Positions 13,914-21,668 of a stretch of DNA of 32,620 nt are shown here, piece after piece. Made by a program: the position numbers and the translations under genes. This DNA comes from CAMBRQ01 sp945870325 (GTDB lineage Bacteria; Bacillota; Clostridia; Lachnospirales; Lachnospiraceae). Each line of letters opens with the position of its first letter. The first letter of the stretch is position 1. The stretch spans positions 1 to 32,620 of the forward strand of contig NZ_JBNPMC010000037.1 in NCBI RefSeq assembly GCF_050313795.1. Direction: 5' to 3'. The notes beneath the pieces are model-generated. The model had not been told where the DNA came from and did not search any database. It saw nothing but the letters and a program-made list of their open reading frames with translations.

Positions 13914-15950
13914 TTATTGGTGACTTTTTTTCTCCTGCCTTCTCCAAAGCATCCCTCCACTTCCCAGGATTATAAGTACAGCTACAAATCCAAATGCAAC
14001 TACAATCTCTCCAGCCATCCCCTCTTCTTCACCACTATCCATCGACTTTTTCTCCTTCATCGACTCCGCTGAACCACTAATCTTTTGGACAACTGGTTTT
14101 ACTATCTTTTCCAGTATACTCTTTTTTTCAACCACCTGAAATTTCAGTCTTGAAGTTGTCTGGTTTCCCGCCTTATCATATGCCTTTACCGAGATCTCAT
14201 AATCTTTACGGTCTTGTACATTGTACTGATAAACCTTGCCTCTTGAAGATGTCTTCTGTAACACTCCATTCACACGTATCTCATCAATGAAGTCTTCTTG
14301 ATTCTTAAGCGTAATCTGAAATTCCTTTTCTTCTTCGTATGTCTCTCCCTCCTCCACATCTTTATAGATTACCTGTGGAGGTGTATGGTCTATCACAAAA
14401 TGTGCCTTTGCTGTTCCTGTATTCCCTGCTGAATCTACGGCTTTGATTTCTAACGCATGGCTTCCTTCCCTTGTTACTTTATCTCCCATGTGGTAAGGCT
14501 TTCCATCCAGCGTTATGGTATATGTATAACTGGTAAAATCCTGAATACACTCTTCTGCCGGATAATTCCAACAGAAACTCTGTAGATACTGATGGTCAAT
14601 CTGATCCACATATCCAATGACAGGATTCTCCTTATCGATAATGACCTGTGCACTGCTATTATCCCCATATCCAGACTGATCCTTAGCCTCTACACTTAAC
14701 TGATAGATGCCATCCTCCGTCAGTGTCTGGCATGCACGGATTCCATTCCCTGTGTCTTTCCACTCTTCGGCTTTCATTACTGTCACTTTCCCCTGTGGAT
14801 CTTCCCATCTGGCACTAGCACTTGCCTGTCCAATCAGATTCTCTTCTTCTATTAGGTAGTTCACTTCTACCGGCTGGCTGGTTATCATATAGTTCTGAAC
14901 ACCTTCTATGGATGCCTTGGGCGGTTGGCTGTCAATATAGATTCCCACCGTCTGTTCAGCGTGATTTCCAGCCCGATCCCTAATCCTTATGGTAACAGGC
15001 ACTGCATTCCCTTTCGCTGACATCTGCGCAATCCGAAATCCCGCATTTGCCTGGTGACTGCTGCCAAATAGTTGGTTTTCCGAAAAGCAGGTGATATATT
15101 CTGCCTGGCTTCCCTTCTCTCCATCTTCACCTATAACACTAATAAACACTTCTTTCTGATACCACGCATCCAGCCCTCTCGGTGTCTGTATCCGAATAAC
15201 GGGCGCTATCGTATCAATCCTGAAATCCCGTTCCAGTGTATATTCTTCAATACGCCTGCCTGTTTCATCCTCCATCCATACAGACAGGTGATTCGTCCCT
15301 TCCTGGAATTTCTCTTTCTCAATTCGCATCTTCCCTTCTGGCTGCTTCAATTCGCCCTCTGTTATCTGGCCATCACTATCTGAAAAACGATATTTTGTAG
15401 TTCCTCTGATGCTCATATGACAGATCTCTACATCTGGCTTTGTAATATAATAGCCATTTTCTCCGTCTTCTGGTGCAATTACTATCTCAAAGCATACCAT
15501 TTCTTCCGGAGGTTCCTCCCCTCCGCCCTCTACTTCTTCCGGAGGCTTTTCTTCCCCTTCCGACGGCTGCTCTTCTCCTTTGTCTTCATCTTCCGCTTTA
15601 TCTTCGCCTTCCTCTTTGTCGCCATCTTTCCCTTTGTCTCGATTCTCCCCTTTGTCTTCATCTTCTGGCAATTTCCCATTCTCCCAATTACGTTCCGGTA
15701 TCCTTCCGTCTTCCTCATCCGGCAACATTTCTCCTCCTTCTTCCCTGAATGACTGTTCTGTTCCTCCCGACAACTTCGCACCCTCTTCTCCTTCTCCAGA
15801 CACACCAAATGCCTTACGATTCTCCTGTGCATTTGCAAGACACATTCTTTCTTCTTGCGCATATGCCAGATCCACGAATCTCTCCTGCTGACAATATAAC
15901 ATTACCATCACAACAAGAAATGCCACAATACTTCTCAGTTTCCTACCCAT
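13914..15950 (-). CDS. Secreted, membrane-anchored protein with Ig-like modules
   Basis: 678 aa. Signal peptide 1-31 (hydrophobic LRSIVAFLVVMVMLY, cleavage expected after AYA). Residues ~50-150 are a low-complexity stalk rich in Glu, Gly, Lys and Pro. Then four or more beta-sandwich repeats joined by similar hinges: FRIDTIAPVI (243-252), IYIDSQPPKA (337-346), VIIDKENPVI (436-445), FVIDHTPPQV (518-527); the repeats carry D-x-AGN turns (near 326, 506, 592), as in bacterial Ig-like domains. A membrane helix at ~648-669 followed by RRQEKKSHQ anchors the C-terminus; there is no LPXTG. The start overlaps the end of the pseudokinase gene by 16 bases, with AAGGAG upstream of the ATG, so the two products are made together. 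Function is unknown; an outward-facing structural or adhesive partner of the pseudokinase is my inference. Confidence 0.85.
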   Translation of the reverse strand: MGRKLRSIVAFLVVMVMLYCQQERFVDLAYAQEERMCLANAQENRKAFGVSGEGEEGAKLSGGTEQSFREEGGEMLPDEEDGRIPERNWENGKLPEDEDKGENRDKGKDGDKEEGEDKAEDEDKGEEQPSEGEEKPPEEVEGGGEEPPEEMVCFEIVIAPEDGENGYYITKPDVEICHMSIRGTTKYRFSDSDGQITEGELKQPEGKMRIEKEKFQEGTNHLSVWMEDETGRRIEEYTLERDFRIDTIAPVIRIQTPRGLDAWYQKEVFISVIGEDGEKGSQAEYITCFSENQLFGSSHQANAGFRIAQMSAKGNAVPVTIRIRDRAGNHAEQTVGIYIDSQPPKASIEGVQNYMITSQPVEVNYLIEEENLIGQASASARWEDPQGKVTVMKAEEWKDTGNGIRACQTLTEDGIYQLSVEAKDQSGYGDNSSAQVIIDKENPVIGYVDQIDHQYLQSFCWNYPAEECIQDFTSYTYTITLDGKPYHMGDKVTREGSHALEIKAVDSAGNTGTAKAHFVIDHTPPQVIYKDVEEGETYEEEKEFQITLKNQEDFIDEIRVNGVLQKTSSRGKVYQYNVQDRKDYEISVKAYDKAGNQTTSRLKFQVVEKKSILEKIVKPVVQKISGSAESMKEKKSMDSGEEEGMAGEIVVAFGFVAVLIILGSGGMLWRRQEKKSHQ

Positions 15951-17587
15951 ACCTCTTCTCCTTCCACATGTATCTCATATTCTCTCTGCAACTTCTGAAA
16001 CTCCTCTTTCTCCAGAATCTTCGGTATCTGCCGGATATATTCCCGTATGGTCTGCGCACAGACATCCCGGCCGACAGACGCATCCTTACACAATAACCGG
16101 ATATGGATCATCCTAAGTTCTTCTGAGTCTTTCAATTCTTCAATTCCCTGCACACACGTATCAAGTGCCCTATCATTCCGATCGCAGGCTTCATACAATA
16201 TCACAATATTCCGGTACAGTTCTTCTCGCCTGCCTGCATCCGTTTCCTGTTCCAGTACCACCTCGTACATATGCGCGGCTTCTTCTTTCTTCTCCATCTT
16301 CTCATAAGCGGATGCCATATACTCCTGAATCTCTGTTATTTCTTCACTATTATTCCCCTCTATGTCCAGATACTTCCTGCCAAGACGCAGAATCTCTTCG
16401 GATGCTTCTTCCGTACCCAGCAGTCCGTAACCTTTCACCAGGCAATGATAATACCGCCCCTCATCACCATTGCGAACTATTTCGCTCTTCGCTTGTTTCT
16501 CTTGAATCAGTTCTGCTTGAATCTGTTCTTCCAGGCTTTTCAGATGCTTTTCAATCAATTCCACATCTTTTTCCTCTTCATTACTTAAAAATGCTTGAAC
16601 AATGATTCCAAGATCTACAGCCGGAACATAGTTTTTTCTAATCTTATTTAGACAGCAAAGGCTTTTCTCATAGTCCTCCACATCCAGAAAATACGCGATT
16701 GCCAATTCCATGTATTCCTCAGTATCATTGGAGGCACCTTCTGAAACCTTCTGTATCTCTGCCCTTTTCGTTTTCTTCTTACTATCTGAATCCTCTGTCT
16801 TCTCTTCTTGTGTACTTTCCTGCGATATTCTCTCCTTCTGGTTTCCATATTCTGTGAACACGAGCATCTTGCATATAACCCCAGATGCAAGAATAATTCC
16901 TCCTGCTACAAGAATTCTACGGATACCGTGGTGGGAATTCTTCGCCTTTGTCTTATATATCGGGATAACTTTTCGAATCTCTGATACATTTTGATATGAT
17001 GATTTTGATTGCCTTTTCAGGCATTTTGATATGATTCTTTGAAATCTTTTCTCTTCTCGTTTACTTAAGGGCGGATCTGGTTCGGAGATAGACAGCAGAT
17101 ATTGAATCGTCTTGCCAAGCCCATAGATATCCAGCCCGATACTTGCTTTCTGATAATAGGGTTCTTCTGCCGGAAGAAATGCTTCCCGCACGACACGCCT
17201 TCGCATCAGTTTTAACTGTTTCTCATTGGAACTGGCATCCATATCCAGAAAATACAATTCCTCATCTTCTGCCAGGACAATGCTATAAGGATTCACATAC
17301 TGATAATATGACTTCTTCCGACACTTATGTATCATGCTAAGTTGCCTTGTCATACTTTGAATCCAGCCGAATAATTTCTCTTTTGTAATATGGGGATGGA
17401 ACTTTAGCCAGTTAGCCAATACCCTTCCCTCGACATATTCCGAACTGATATAACATATCTGCCCATGTTCAATCAGACGCAACACGTCATATCCTTCTTT
17501 TGATGACACCCACACCACCTCTTTTTCCCATAGGGCTGAAATATTGTTGAAATTAACATTGAAACAAATTGAAATAACAGATCTCAT
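15935..17587 (-). CDS. Pseudokinase-transmembrane-helical repeat protein (EssB-like layout)
   Basis: 550 aa. Residues ~27-210 keep the C-lobe of a Ser/Thr kinase, but the catalytic loop HRDxKPxN reads YQYVNPYS (95-102), losing Asp, Lys and Asn, and DFG reads DMD (115-117); the glycine loop and beta3 Lys are not visible. The helix-F signature GLDIYGLGKTIQYLL is kept, so this is a degenerate kinase fold. A single membrane helix at 223-243 is followed by a charged linker and ~260 residues of paired helices (LAIAYFLDVEDYEKSLCCLN, MASAYEKMEKKEEAAHMYE), TPR-like. This order matches EssB/YukC of type VII secretion, but no other T7SS gene is here. The ATG at 17587 has no good ribosome site; a GTG at 17509 (residue 27) preceded by AGAGG is a better start. 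Confidence 0.82.
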   Translation of the reverse strand: MRSVISICFNVNFNNISALWEKEVVWVSSKEGYDVLRLIEHGQICYISSEYVEGRVLANWLKFHPHITKEKLFGWIQSMTRQLSMIHKCRKKSYYQYVNPYSIVLAEDEELYFLDMDASSNEKQLKLMRRRVVREAFLPAEEPYYQKASIGLDIYGLGKTIQYLLSISEPDPPLSKREEKRFQRIISKCLKRQSKSSYQNVSEIRKVIPIYKTKAKNSHHGIRRILVAGGIILASGVICKMLVFTEYGNQKERISQESTQEEKTEDSDSKKKTKRAEIQKVSEGASNDTEEYMELAIAYFLDVEDYEKSLCCLNKIRKNYVPAVDLGIIVQAFLSNEEEKDVELIEKHLKSLEEQIQAELIQEKQAKSEIVRNGDEGRYYHCLVKGYGLLGTEEASEEILRLGRKYLDIEGNNSEEITEIQEYMASAYEKMEKKEEAAHMYEVVLEQETDAGRREELYRNIVILYEACDRNDRALDTCVQGIEELKDSEELRMIHIRLLCKDASVGRDVCAQTIREYIRQIPKILEKEEFQKLQREYEIHVEGEEVWVGN

Positions 17588-17615
17588 GATTCTTTTGAAT
17601 AATAGAGTGATTTAT

Positions 17616-17644
17616 ATATTACTTGATTTACAGCAAAAATACAA
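17616..17644 (-). promoter_or_regulatory. Promoter of the pseudokinase/Ig-like pair
   Basis: Minus-strand TTGTAT (17644-17639), 17 bp, TAATAT (17621-17616), giving RNA from about 17609. Three TTTCAA copies (17574-17569, 17564-17559, 17552-17547; spacing 10 and 12) follow and may be a regulator site if translation starts at 17509. Confidence 0.6.
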
Positions 17645-17720
17645 GTACTTTTTCAACTTTATATGATTTATTTGTAACAGTTCAGCCATAAGCCGGATTG
17701 TTACTTTATTTTCATATTGC

Positions 17721-17752
17721 AGATGCCGCCTGCTTGACCACAGGCGGCATCT
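17721..17752 (-). terminator. Strong hairpin after the second PPi-PFK gene
   Basis: AGATGCCGCCTG (17721-17732) and CAGGCGGCATCT (17741-17752) form a perfect 12-bp stem with an 8-nt loop, 16 nt past the pfp stop. There is no U-run after the stem, so it may end transcription weakly or stabilise the mRNA 3' end. Confidence 0.55.
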
Positions 17753-17768
17753 TATATTGTGCGACTTA

Positions 17769-19016
17769 TTATCTATAACTTAATTCCTTAGGAGTATACA
17801 GATGTCTCGGGATACCATCAACCATGACTGGAGATACATCACCCTGGATCAACGGTCTTACGTAAGAGATGAACTCATTTGTAACGTAAGTACCATCTTC
17901 ATTTACCCATTCTCTTGGAACAAGTTTCTCATCATTTGCGATCTTATGAACATCTTTTACTTCTGTTCCGCACTGATACGGATCATCAGACAATCTCTGA
18001 AGAACTACCATCTTACCGGAATCGCCTTCATCAGCAGCCTTTACAGCTGCACCACCAACCTGATAAGCCTCCAGGATATCTACACGGGATGCTGCGTGAG
18101 ATGCTGCACGCTGCAGAGTACTTAACTCAATTGCACGAGTCTTGCATCCGATCTCTCCTGCGATGAAGCTTGCAAGATAAGAAGCAGTTCCTGATAACTG
18201 CTTATGACCAAATGCATCCACAAAGTCAATGCTGTTACCAAGTTCGCATACATAACTTCCATCAGCAGTACGGATACCCTCTGATACTGCTACAACGATA
18301 GATGTCTTCTTTTCAAGGAGTTTTTTTACATTACTGCTGAATGTCTGAAGATCGAATGTAATCTCCGGCAGATAGATCAGATCCGGACCTTCACAGTCTT
18401 CACCTTTGGACAATGCAGTTGCGCCCGTCAGCCAGCCGGCATTACGTCCCATAATCTCTACGATTGTAACGATACCTTTTTCATATTCCAGGCAGAAGCC
18501 ATCACGGATGATCTCTTTCATGGATGTACCGATATACTTCGCTGCACTTCCGTATCCCGGTGTATGGTCTGTAAGTGCAAGGTCATTATCAATTGTCTTC
18601 GGGCATCCGATGAATCTTGTTGAAAAGCCTGTAATGATCGCATAATCGGATAACTTCTTGATCGTATCCATGGAATCATTACCACCAATATAGATGAATG
18701 CTTCAATATCCAGTTTCTCAAGAATCTCGAAGATCTTATCATATACTTCGCGATTCTCATGAATCTCTGGTAATTTGTAACGGCATGATCCCAAGAATGC
18801 TGCCGGTGTTCTCTTCAATAATTCTGCATCCAGTTCTGTCTGAATATGATCTGAAAGATCAATATATTTCTCTTCTAATAATCCCTGTATGCCATGAAGC
18901 ATTCCGTATACTTTATTCGCTCCACGGTCTTTTGCTGTACGATACACTCCAGCAAGGCTTGAATTAATTGCTGCTGTAGGTCCCCCTGACTGTCCTACGA
19001 TAACATTTCTTTTCAT
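17769..19016 (-). CDS. pfp: Second PPi-dependent 6-phosphofructokinase
   Basis: 415 aa. All the diagnostic motifs of the first copy recur: GQSGGPTAAIN (8-18), SCRYKLPE, YIGGNDSMDT with Asp114, CPKTIDNDL with Lys140 and Asp143, DHTPGYGSAAKY and MGRNAGW (189-195). The Asp/Lys pair again predicts pyrophosphate use. It differs from the first copy in the C-terminal third (for example LQRAASHAASRVDILEAYQV against CQRCSCAHLSRVDLDESVNA) and in surface loops, so these are old paralogues, not a recent duplication. AAGGAAGG lies upstream of the ATG. It is monocistronic, with a TAGACA/TAATAT promoter and a strong 3' hairpin. Which copy serves the main glycolytic flux cannot be told from sequence. Confidence 0.95.
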   Translation of the reverse strand: MKRNVIVGQSGGPTAAINSSLAGVYRTAKDRGANKVYGMLHGIQGLLEEKYIDLSDHIQTELDAELLKRTPAAFLGSCRYKLPEIHENREVYDKIFEILEKLDIEAFIYIGGNDSMDTIKKLSDYAIITGFSTRFIGCPKTIDNDLALTDHTPGYGSAAKYIGTSMKEIIRDGFCLEYEKGIVTIVEIMGRNAGWLTGATALSKGEDCEGPDLIYLPEITFDLQTFSSNVKKLLEKKTSIVVAVSEGIRTADGSYVCELGNSIDFVDAFGHKQLSGTASYLASFIAGEIGCKTRAIELSTLQRAASHAASRVDILEAYQVGGAAVKAADEGDSGKMVVLQRLSDDPYQCGTEVKDVHKIANDEKLVPREWVNEDGTYVTNEFISYVRPLIQGDVSPVMVDGIPRHLYTPKELSYR

Positions 19017-19058
19017 AAACTAGTTCCCTTCCTTCCTTAAAATTGCGTCGCCATTACT

Positions 19059-19087
19059 ATATTAGTACATTTCGACATAATTGTCTA
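19059..19087 (-). promoter_or_regulatory. Promoter of the second PPi-PFK gene
   Basis: Minus-strand TAGACA (19087-19082), 17 bp, TAATAT (19064-19059), about 43 bp before the ATG. Confidence 0.6.
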
Positions 19088-19134
19088 TAAAAATACTTAT
19101 TTTTATGCATAGTATCTTTGAAATTTATATTGGT

Positions 19135-19593
19135 CTACTTTCCAATATTGCACATTGATGTAAGCAATGCTCCTAAAGCAATATAAAAATCTCCAAGATT
19201 AGCAGTAATACGGGCAAGAAATTTATTCTCAGTTCGAACACCTATGTAATCAATCACTTTCCCTCTGACCAGCCGGTCGAAGATATTGCTTGCTGCTCCG
19301 GCACTTAAAAGTGTCATTCCAAGTTTCCTTACATAATGCCCTTTCTTCATAAAGATCATGGCATCATAAAACAGGACTCCAAGTCCCGTTACCACTGAAG
19401 TCCCTTTTATAACTGCCGGATGCTGATCTAAAAGATTCAATAGGAATCCCCGATTATACACCTTGCGTATGATAATTCTTCCACCCAGAATCTTCCTGTT
19501 CTCCCCTTGGATCACATTTTCTTCTATCTGCTGCTTTATCGCTTCATCTGTACCTAATAAAACAGCAAAAAGTCCCATCATCCATGAAAGCAT
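19135..19593 (-). CDS. Divergent signal peptidase II-like membrane protein
   Basis: 152 aa with about four hydrophobic segments (1-14, ~62-81, ~90-102, ~133-148). The pattern follows LspA: an Asp-Lys pair in the first helix (TDEAIKQQIE), an NRGF motif (47-50) where LspA has NxGAAF, SAGAASNIFDRLVRGKVIDYI (Asp106 equals the first catalytic Asp), and ITANLGDFYIALG (Asp135 equals the second). Both aspartates needed for cleaving prolipoproteins are present. It departs from the family in the NRGF segment, an inserted hydrophilic stretch at ~20-45 and NLGD instead of NLAD, so a specialised or altered substrate is possible. Its start is directly adjacent to the stop of the upstream coiled-coil gene. 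It is the last gene of the ten-gene run. Confidence 0.7.
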   Translation of the reverse strand: MLSWMMGLFAVLLGTDEAIKQQIEENVIQGENRKILGGRIIIRKVYNRGFLLNLLDQHPAVIKGTSVVTGLGVLFYDAMIFMKKGHYVRKLGMTLLSAGAASNIFDRLVRGKVIDYIGVRTENKFLARITANLGDFYIALGALLTSMCNIGK

Positions 19594-19884
19594 CTATCTA
19601 TCCTCTTTGATTCTTACAATCTCTTCTTCCCGTTTCTCAATCTCTTCTTCTCTCTTCTCAATCTCTTCACACAGAGTGATATACTCAGTATCATCTACCT
19701 CGCCTTTCTGGAATTTGTCATAGACCATGCGTCCGATATCCAGAAGATTCCTTTCGTTCGCACGCTTCATAGAACGGATATCTCCCTTAATCTTCTGAAC
19801 CTCGATCGTATCTTCTGTTCTCTTACTGATATCACTTGCTACATCCGTAATTCTTTTTCCTAATTCTTCAAAAAAATCTGACAT
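19594..19884 (-). CDS. Small charged coiled-coil protein
   Basis: 96 aa from the ATG at 19882-19884 (AAGGAG 8 nt upstream); an upstream in-frame ATG would overlap the subtilase gene and lacks a ribosome site. The N-terminal half (MSDFFEELGKRITDVASDIS, then EVQKIKGDIRSMKRANERNL) and the middle (RMVYDKFQKGEVDD) are helical; the C-terminus is a near-perfect tandem of the heptad EIEKREE (about 73-90), a coiled coil. No cysteine or membrane segment. Similar small proteins occur in Lachnospiraceae, sometimes with a C-terminal zinc ribbon, absent here. Function unknown. It sits between a Csp-like protease and the LspA-like protein and is read in the same operon. Confidence 0.75.
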   Translation of the reverse strand: MSDFFEELGKRITDVASDISKRTEDTIEVQKIKGDIRSMKRANERNLLDIGRMVYDKFQKGEVDDTEYITLCEEIEKREEEIEKREEEIVRIKEDR

Positions 19885-19916
19885 CTTATCTTCTCCTTTT
19901 CTCCTTTGATTCTCTT

Positions 19917-21620
19917 CTACAGTTGCCGCAGCGTATCCAACGAACGATACAGATTCATCGTGCCATATCCCCATTCCTGATTCGGATATTCCATCGACGC
20001 TCTCTGATCTGTCCCAATCAGAATGATATTCCTAATCTGGCTGGAGTTCGCACCACGCGATCTCGGCTGCTCTAAGATCCATTCCATCATAAGAGCAGCT
20101 GCCCCGGCAGCAATCCCCGTCGCAACACTGGAGCCACTTCTGACAACAAACTGTCCATTCAGCCCTGCTCCGGTTACTGCAACTCCCGGCACTGCATAAT
20201 CCGGTTTTACTCGTCCATCTCTAGTATACCCTCTCCCTGAATTAATATCAACTCCATTATCCACTCCATTATAATAGGCCACCGTCATAGACGCCCTGCT
20301 GGTTCCCGGTTCTGTCAGCGTCGTATCTGGGCTTGCTTCAAGAAAATACGCTTCTCCTGTCAGGAAACTCTGAACCGGAAGCCAGATATGAAAAGCTCCT
20401 TCCGAGATTTTTACCGGCTTTACAGTTATCTTCCATATCCCCTGCGATGGATTGCGAAAACGCATAAATATCAACTGGGAATCATTATTCTCAAGCAACA
20501 GCCGGTACTCCATGCTCACCTGCGTTCGGTCGAATATAAACTCCGTATTATATATCTCTCCCTGTCTTAAAGTAATGTGGTTCGTACGCTCACCGGAAGG
20601 TGAGGTGAATGCTACTGCCATTACATTGGGAACCGTCGTCCATAGTTCCGCTACGAATCCTTCAACCCCCTCACCGACCCGAATCTCAACGTTTTTTTGC
20701 TCATTCATATCCTCAAACTTATAAAAATAATGATGACGCTGTACCGCTTCATTTCCAGTTCCGATTACAACGCTTCTATTCAAAACTGAAGAATACTGTT
20801 CAATCATCGTTGACAGCAAGGTTGTTCCATTATGTCCCCCGAAGTTCGTCCCCAAAGCCACACACAGCACTAAAGGCATGTTCTTCTTTCTCGCCAAAGC
20901 ATTCAAGTATTTCATACCAAGCATAATATCATTTTCCTGAAAACATTCCGCATCCTGCCGTATCGCATAGAAATCTTTTAAATACTTTTTTGCCGTCTTT
21001 AGTTTTACCACTCCAATTGTCGCCTCTGGTGCTGCTCCCAAGAAACGGTTCTGCACATCCGCACTTCCTGCCGCCACACTGGCAAGAAACGTTCCATGCC
21101 CATTCTTATCAACGCTTGGAACAATGCTTAACGGATCCCCCGACTGTAATGCTTCATTAATCATATCCTCCGTGTATTCGCTTCCATAGTCAAGCCCTTC
21201 CGGATTCGTTCCATCCTGTATGGTCTGATCCCATATACCTGCGATCCGTGTAGAACCGTCGATATTACGAAACACTAGATTCCGGTAATCAATTCCAGTA
21301 TCAAGAAACCCAATCATCACATTCTCTCCCTGCAACTGAAGGTTCGGATAATTCTGAACGCTACTGATTCCCGCTGCATTTAACGCAGCCATATCCAGCA
21401 GTTCATAGCAGTTTGGTATGGAATTATACCAATAATCTCTCAATGTCAGAGGCTCTAATATCTCTTTATCCGCATAGACCGCATAGTAACCAAAATCCAT
21501 TTCTTGTTTACAGGAATGATCCTGTGGCGCATTCAAGATATCCACCTCTCTAAAGACTGGTACAATAAAATCCATGTAATCTTCAGACAGAATCTTCTCC
21601 CGACATAATTCTCCATCCAT
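19917..21620 (-). CDS. Second Csp-like cytoplasmic subtilisin-family protease (S8)
   Basis: 567 aa if started at the ATG 21618-21620, the only candidate with a ribosome-site-like GAGG at usable distance; a TTG at 21650 opens the same frame without one. The catalytic triad is intact (numbering from this start): Asp107 in IGFLDTGIDYRN, His175 in DKNGHGTFLASVAAGS, Ser498 in RSGSSVATGIAAGAAALMME, with oxyanion Asn290 in GTGNEA. A beta-rich insertion (~310-440) corresponds to the jelly-roll domain of the first copy, and FRNIDGSTRIAGIWDQ parallels FRNEDGTTRIRALWDQ there. Unlike the first copy, the N-terminal ~90 residues do not resemble the Csp propeptide. No signal peptide. It follows clpX by 48 bases, and a near-perfect inverted repeat spans its leader. 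Confidence 0.9.
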   Translation of the reverse strand: MDGELCREKILSEDYMDFIVPVFREVDILNAPQDHSCKQEMDFGYYAVYADKEILEPLTLRDYWYNSIPNCYELLDMAALNAAGISSVQNYPNLQLQGENVMIGFLDTGIDYRNLVFRNIDGSTRIAGIWDQTIQDGTNPEGLDYGSEYTEDMINEALQSGDPLSIVPSVDKNGHGTFLASVAAGSADVQNRFLGAAPEATIGVVKLKTAKKYLKDFYAIRQDAECFQENDIMLGMKYLNALARKKNMPLVLCVALGTNFGGHNGTTLLSTMIEQYSSVLNRSVVIGTGNEAVQRHHYFYKFEDMNEQKNVEIRVGEGVEGFVAELWTTVPNVMAVAFTSPSGERTNHITLRQGEIYNTEFIFDRTQVSMEYRLLLENNDSQLIFMRFRNPSQGIWKITVKPVKISEGAFHIWLPVQSFLTGEAYFLEASPDTTLTEPGTSRASMTVAYYNGVDNGVDINSGRGYTRDGRVKPDYAVPGVAVTGAGLNGQFVVRSGSSVATGIAAGAAALMMEWILEQPRSRGANSSQIRNIILIGTDQRASMEYPNQEWGYGTMNLYRSLDTLRQL

Positions 21621-21626
21621 ATAAAC

Positions 21627-21663
21627 ATACCTCATACACTTTTTAATCAAGTATATGAGGTAT
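21627..21663 (-). promoter_or_regulatory. Inverted repeat covering the leader of the second subtilase gene
   Basis: ATACCTCATACAC (21627-21639) and GTATATGAGGTAT (21651-21663) pair at 12 of 13 positions around an 11-nt AT-rich spacer. In the mRNA the GAGG that would serve the ATG at 21620 lies in the 3' arm and would be masked. No U-tract follows, so it is not a normal terminator for clpX. Confidence 0.55.
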
Positions 21664-21668
21664 ACTAA

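Noticed and set aside
15473..15891. Several overlapping plus- and minus-strand frames within the Ig-like gene
   Set aside because: Produced by the low-complexity Glu/Lys/Gly stalk, which leaves other frames free of stops.
17721..17752. 12-bp GC-rich hairpin as part of a riboswitch for the pseudokinase operon
   Set aside because: It lies upstream of the likely pseudokinase promoter only in position terms of the other strand's transcript end; it sits 16 nt after the pfp stop and is better explained as its 3' hairpin.
19085..19130. Stem AAAAAT/ATTTTT after the LspA-like gene as a terminator
   Set aside because: Only A-T pairs, too weak to call.
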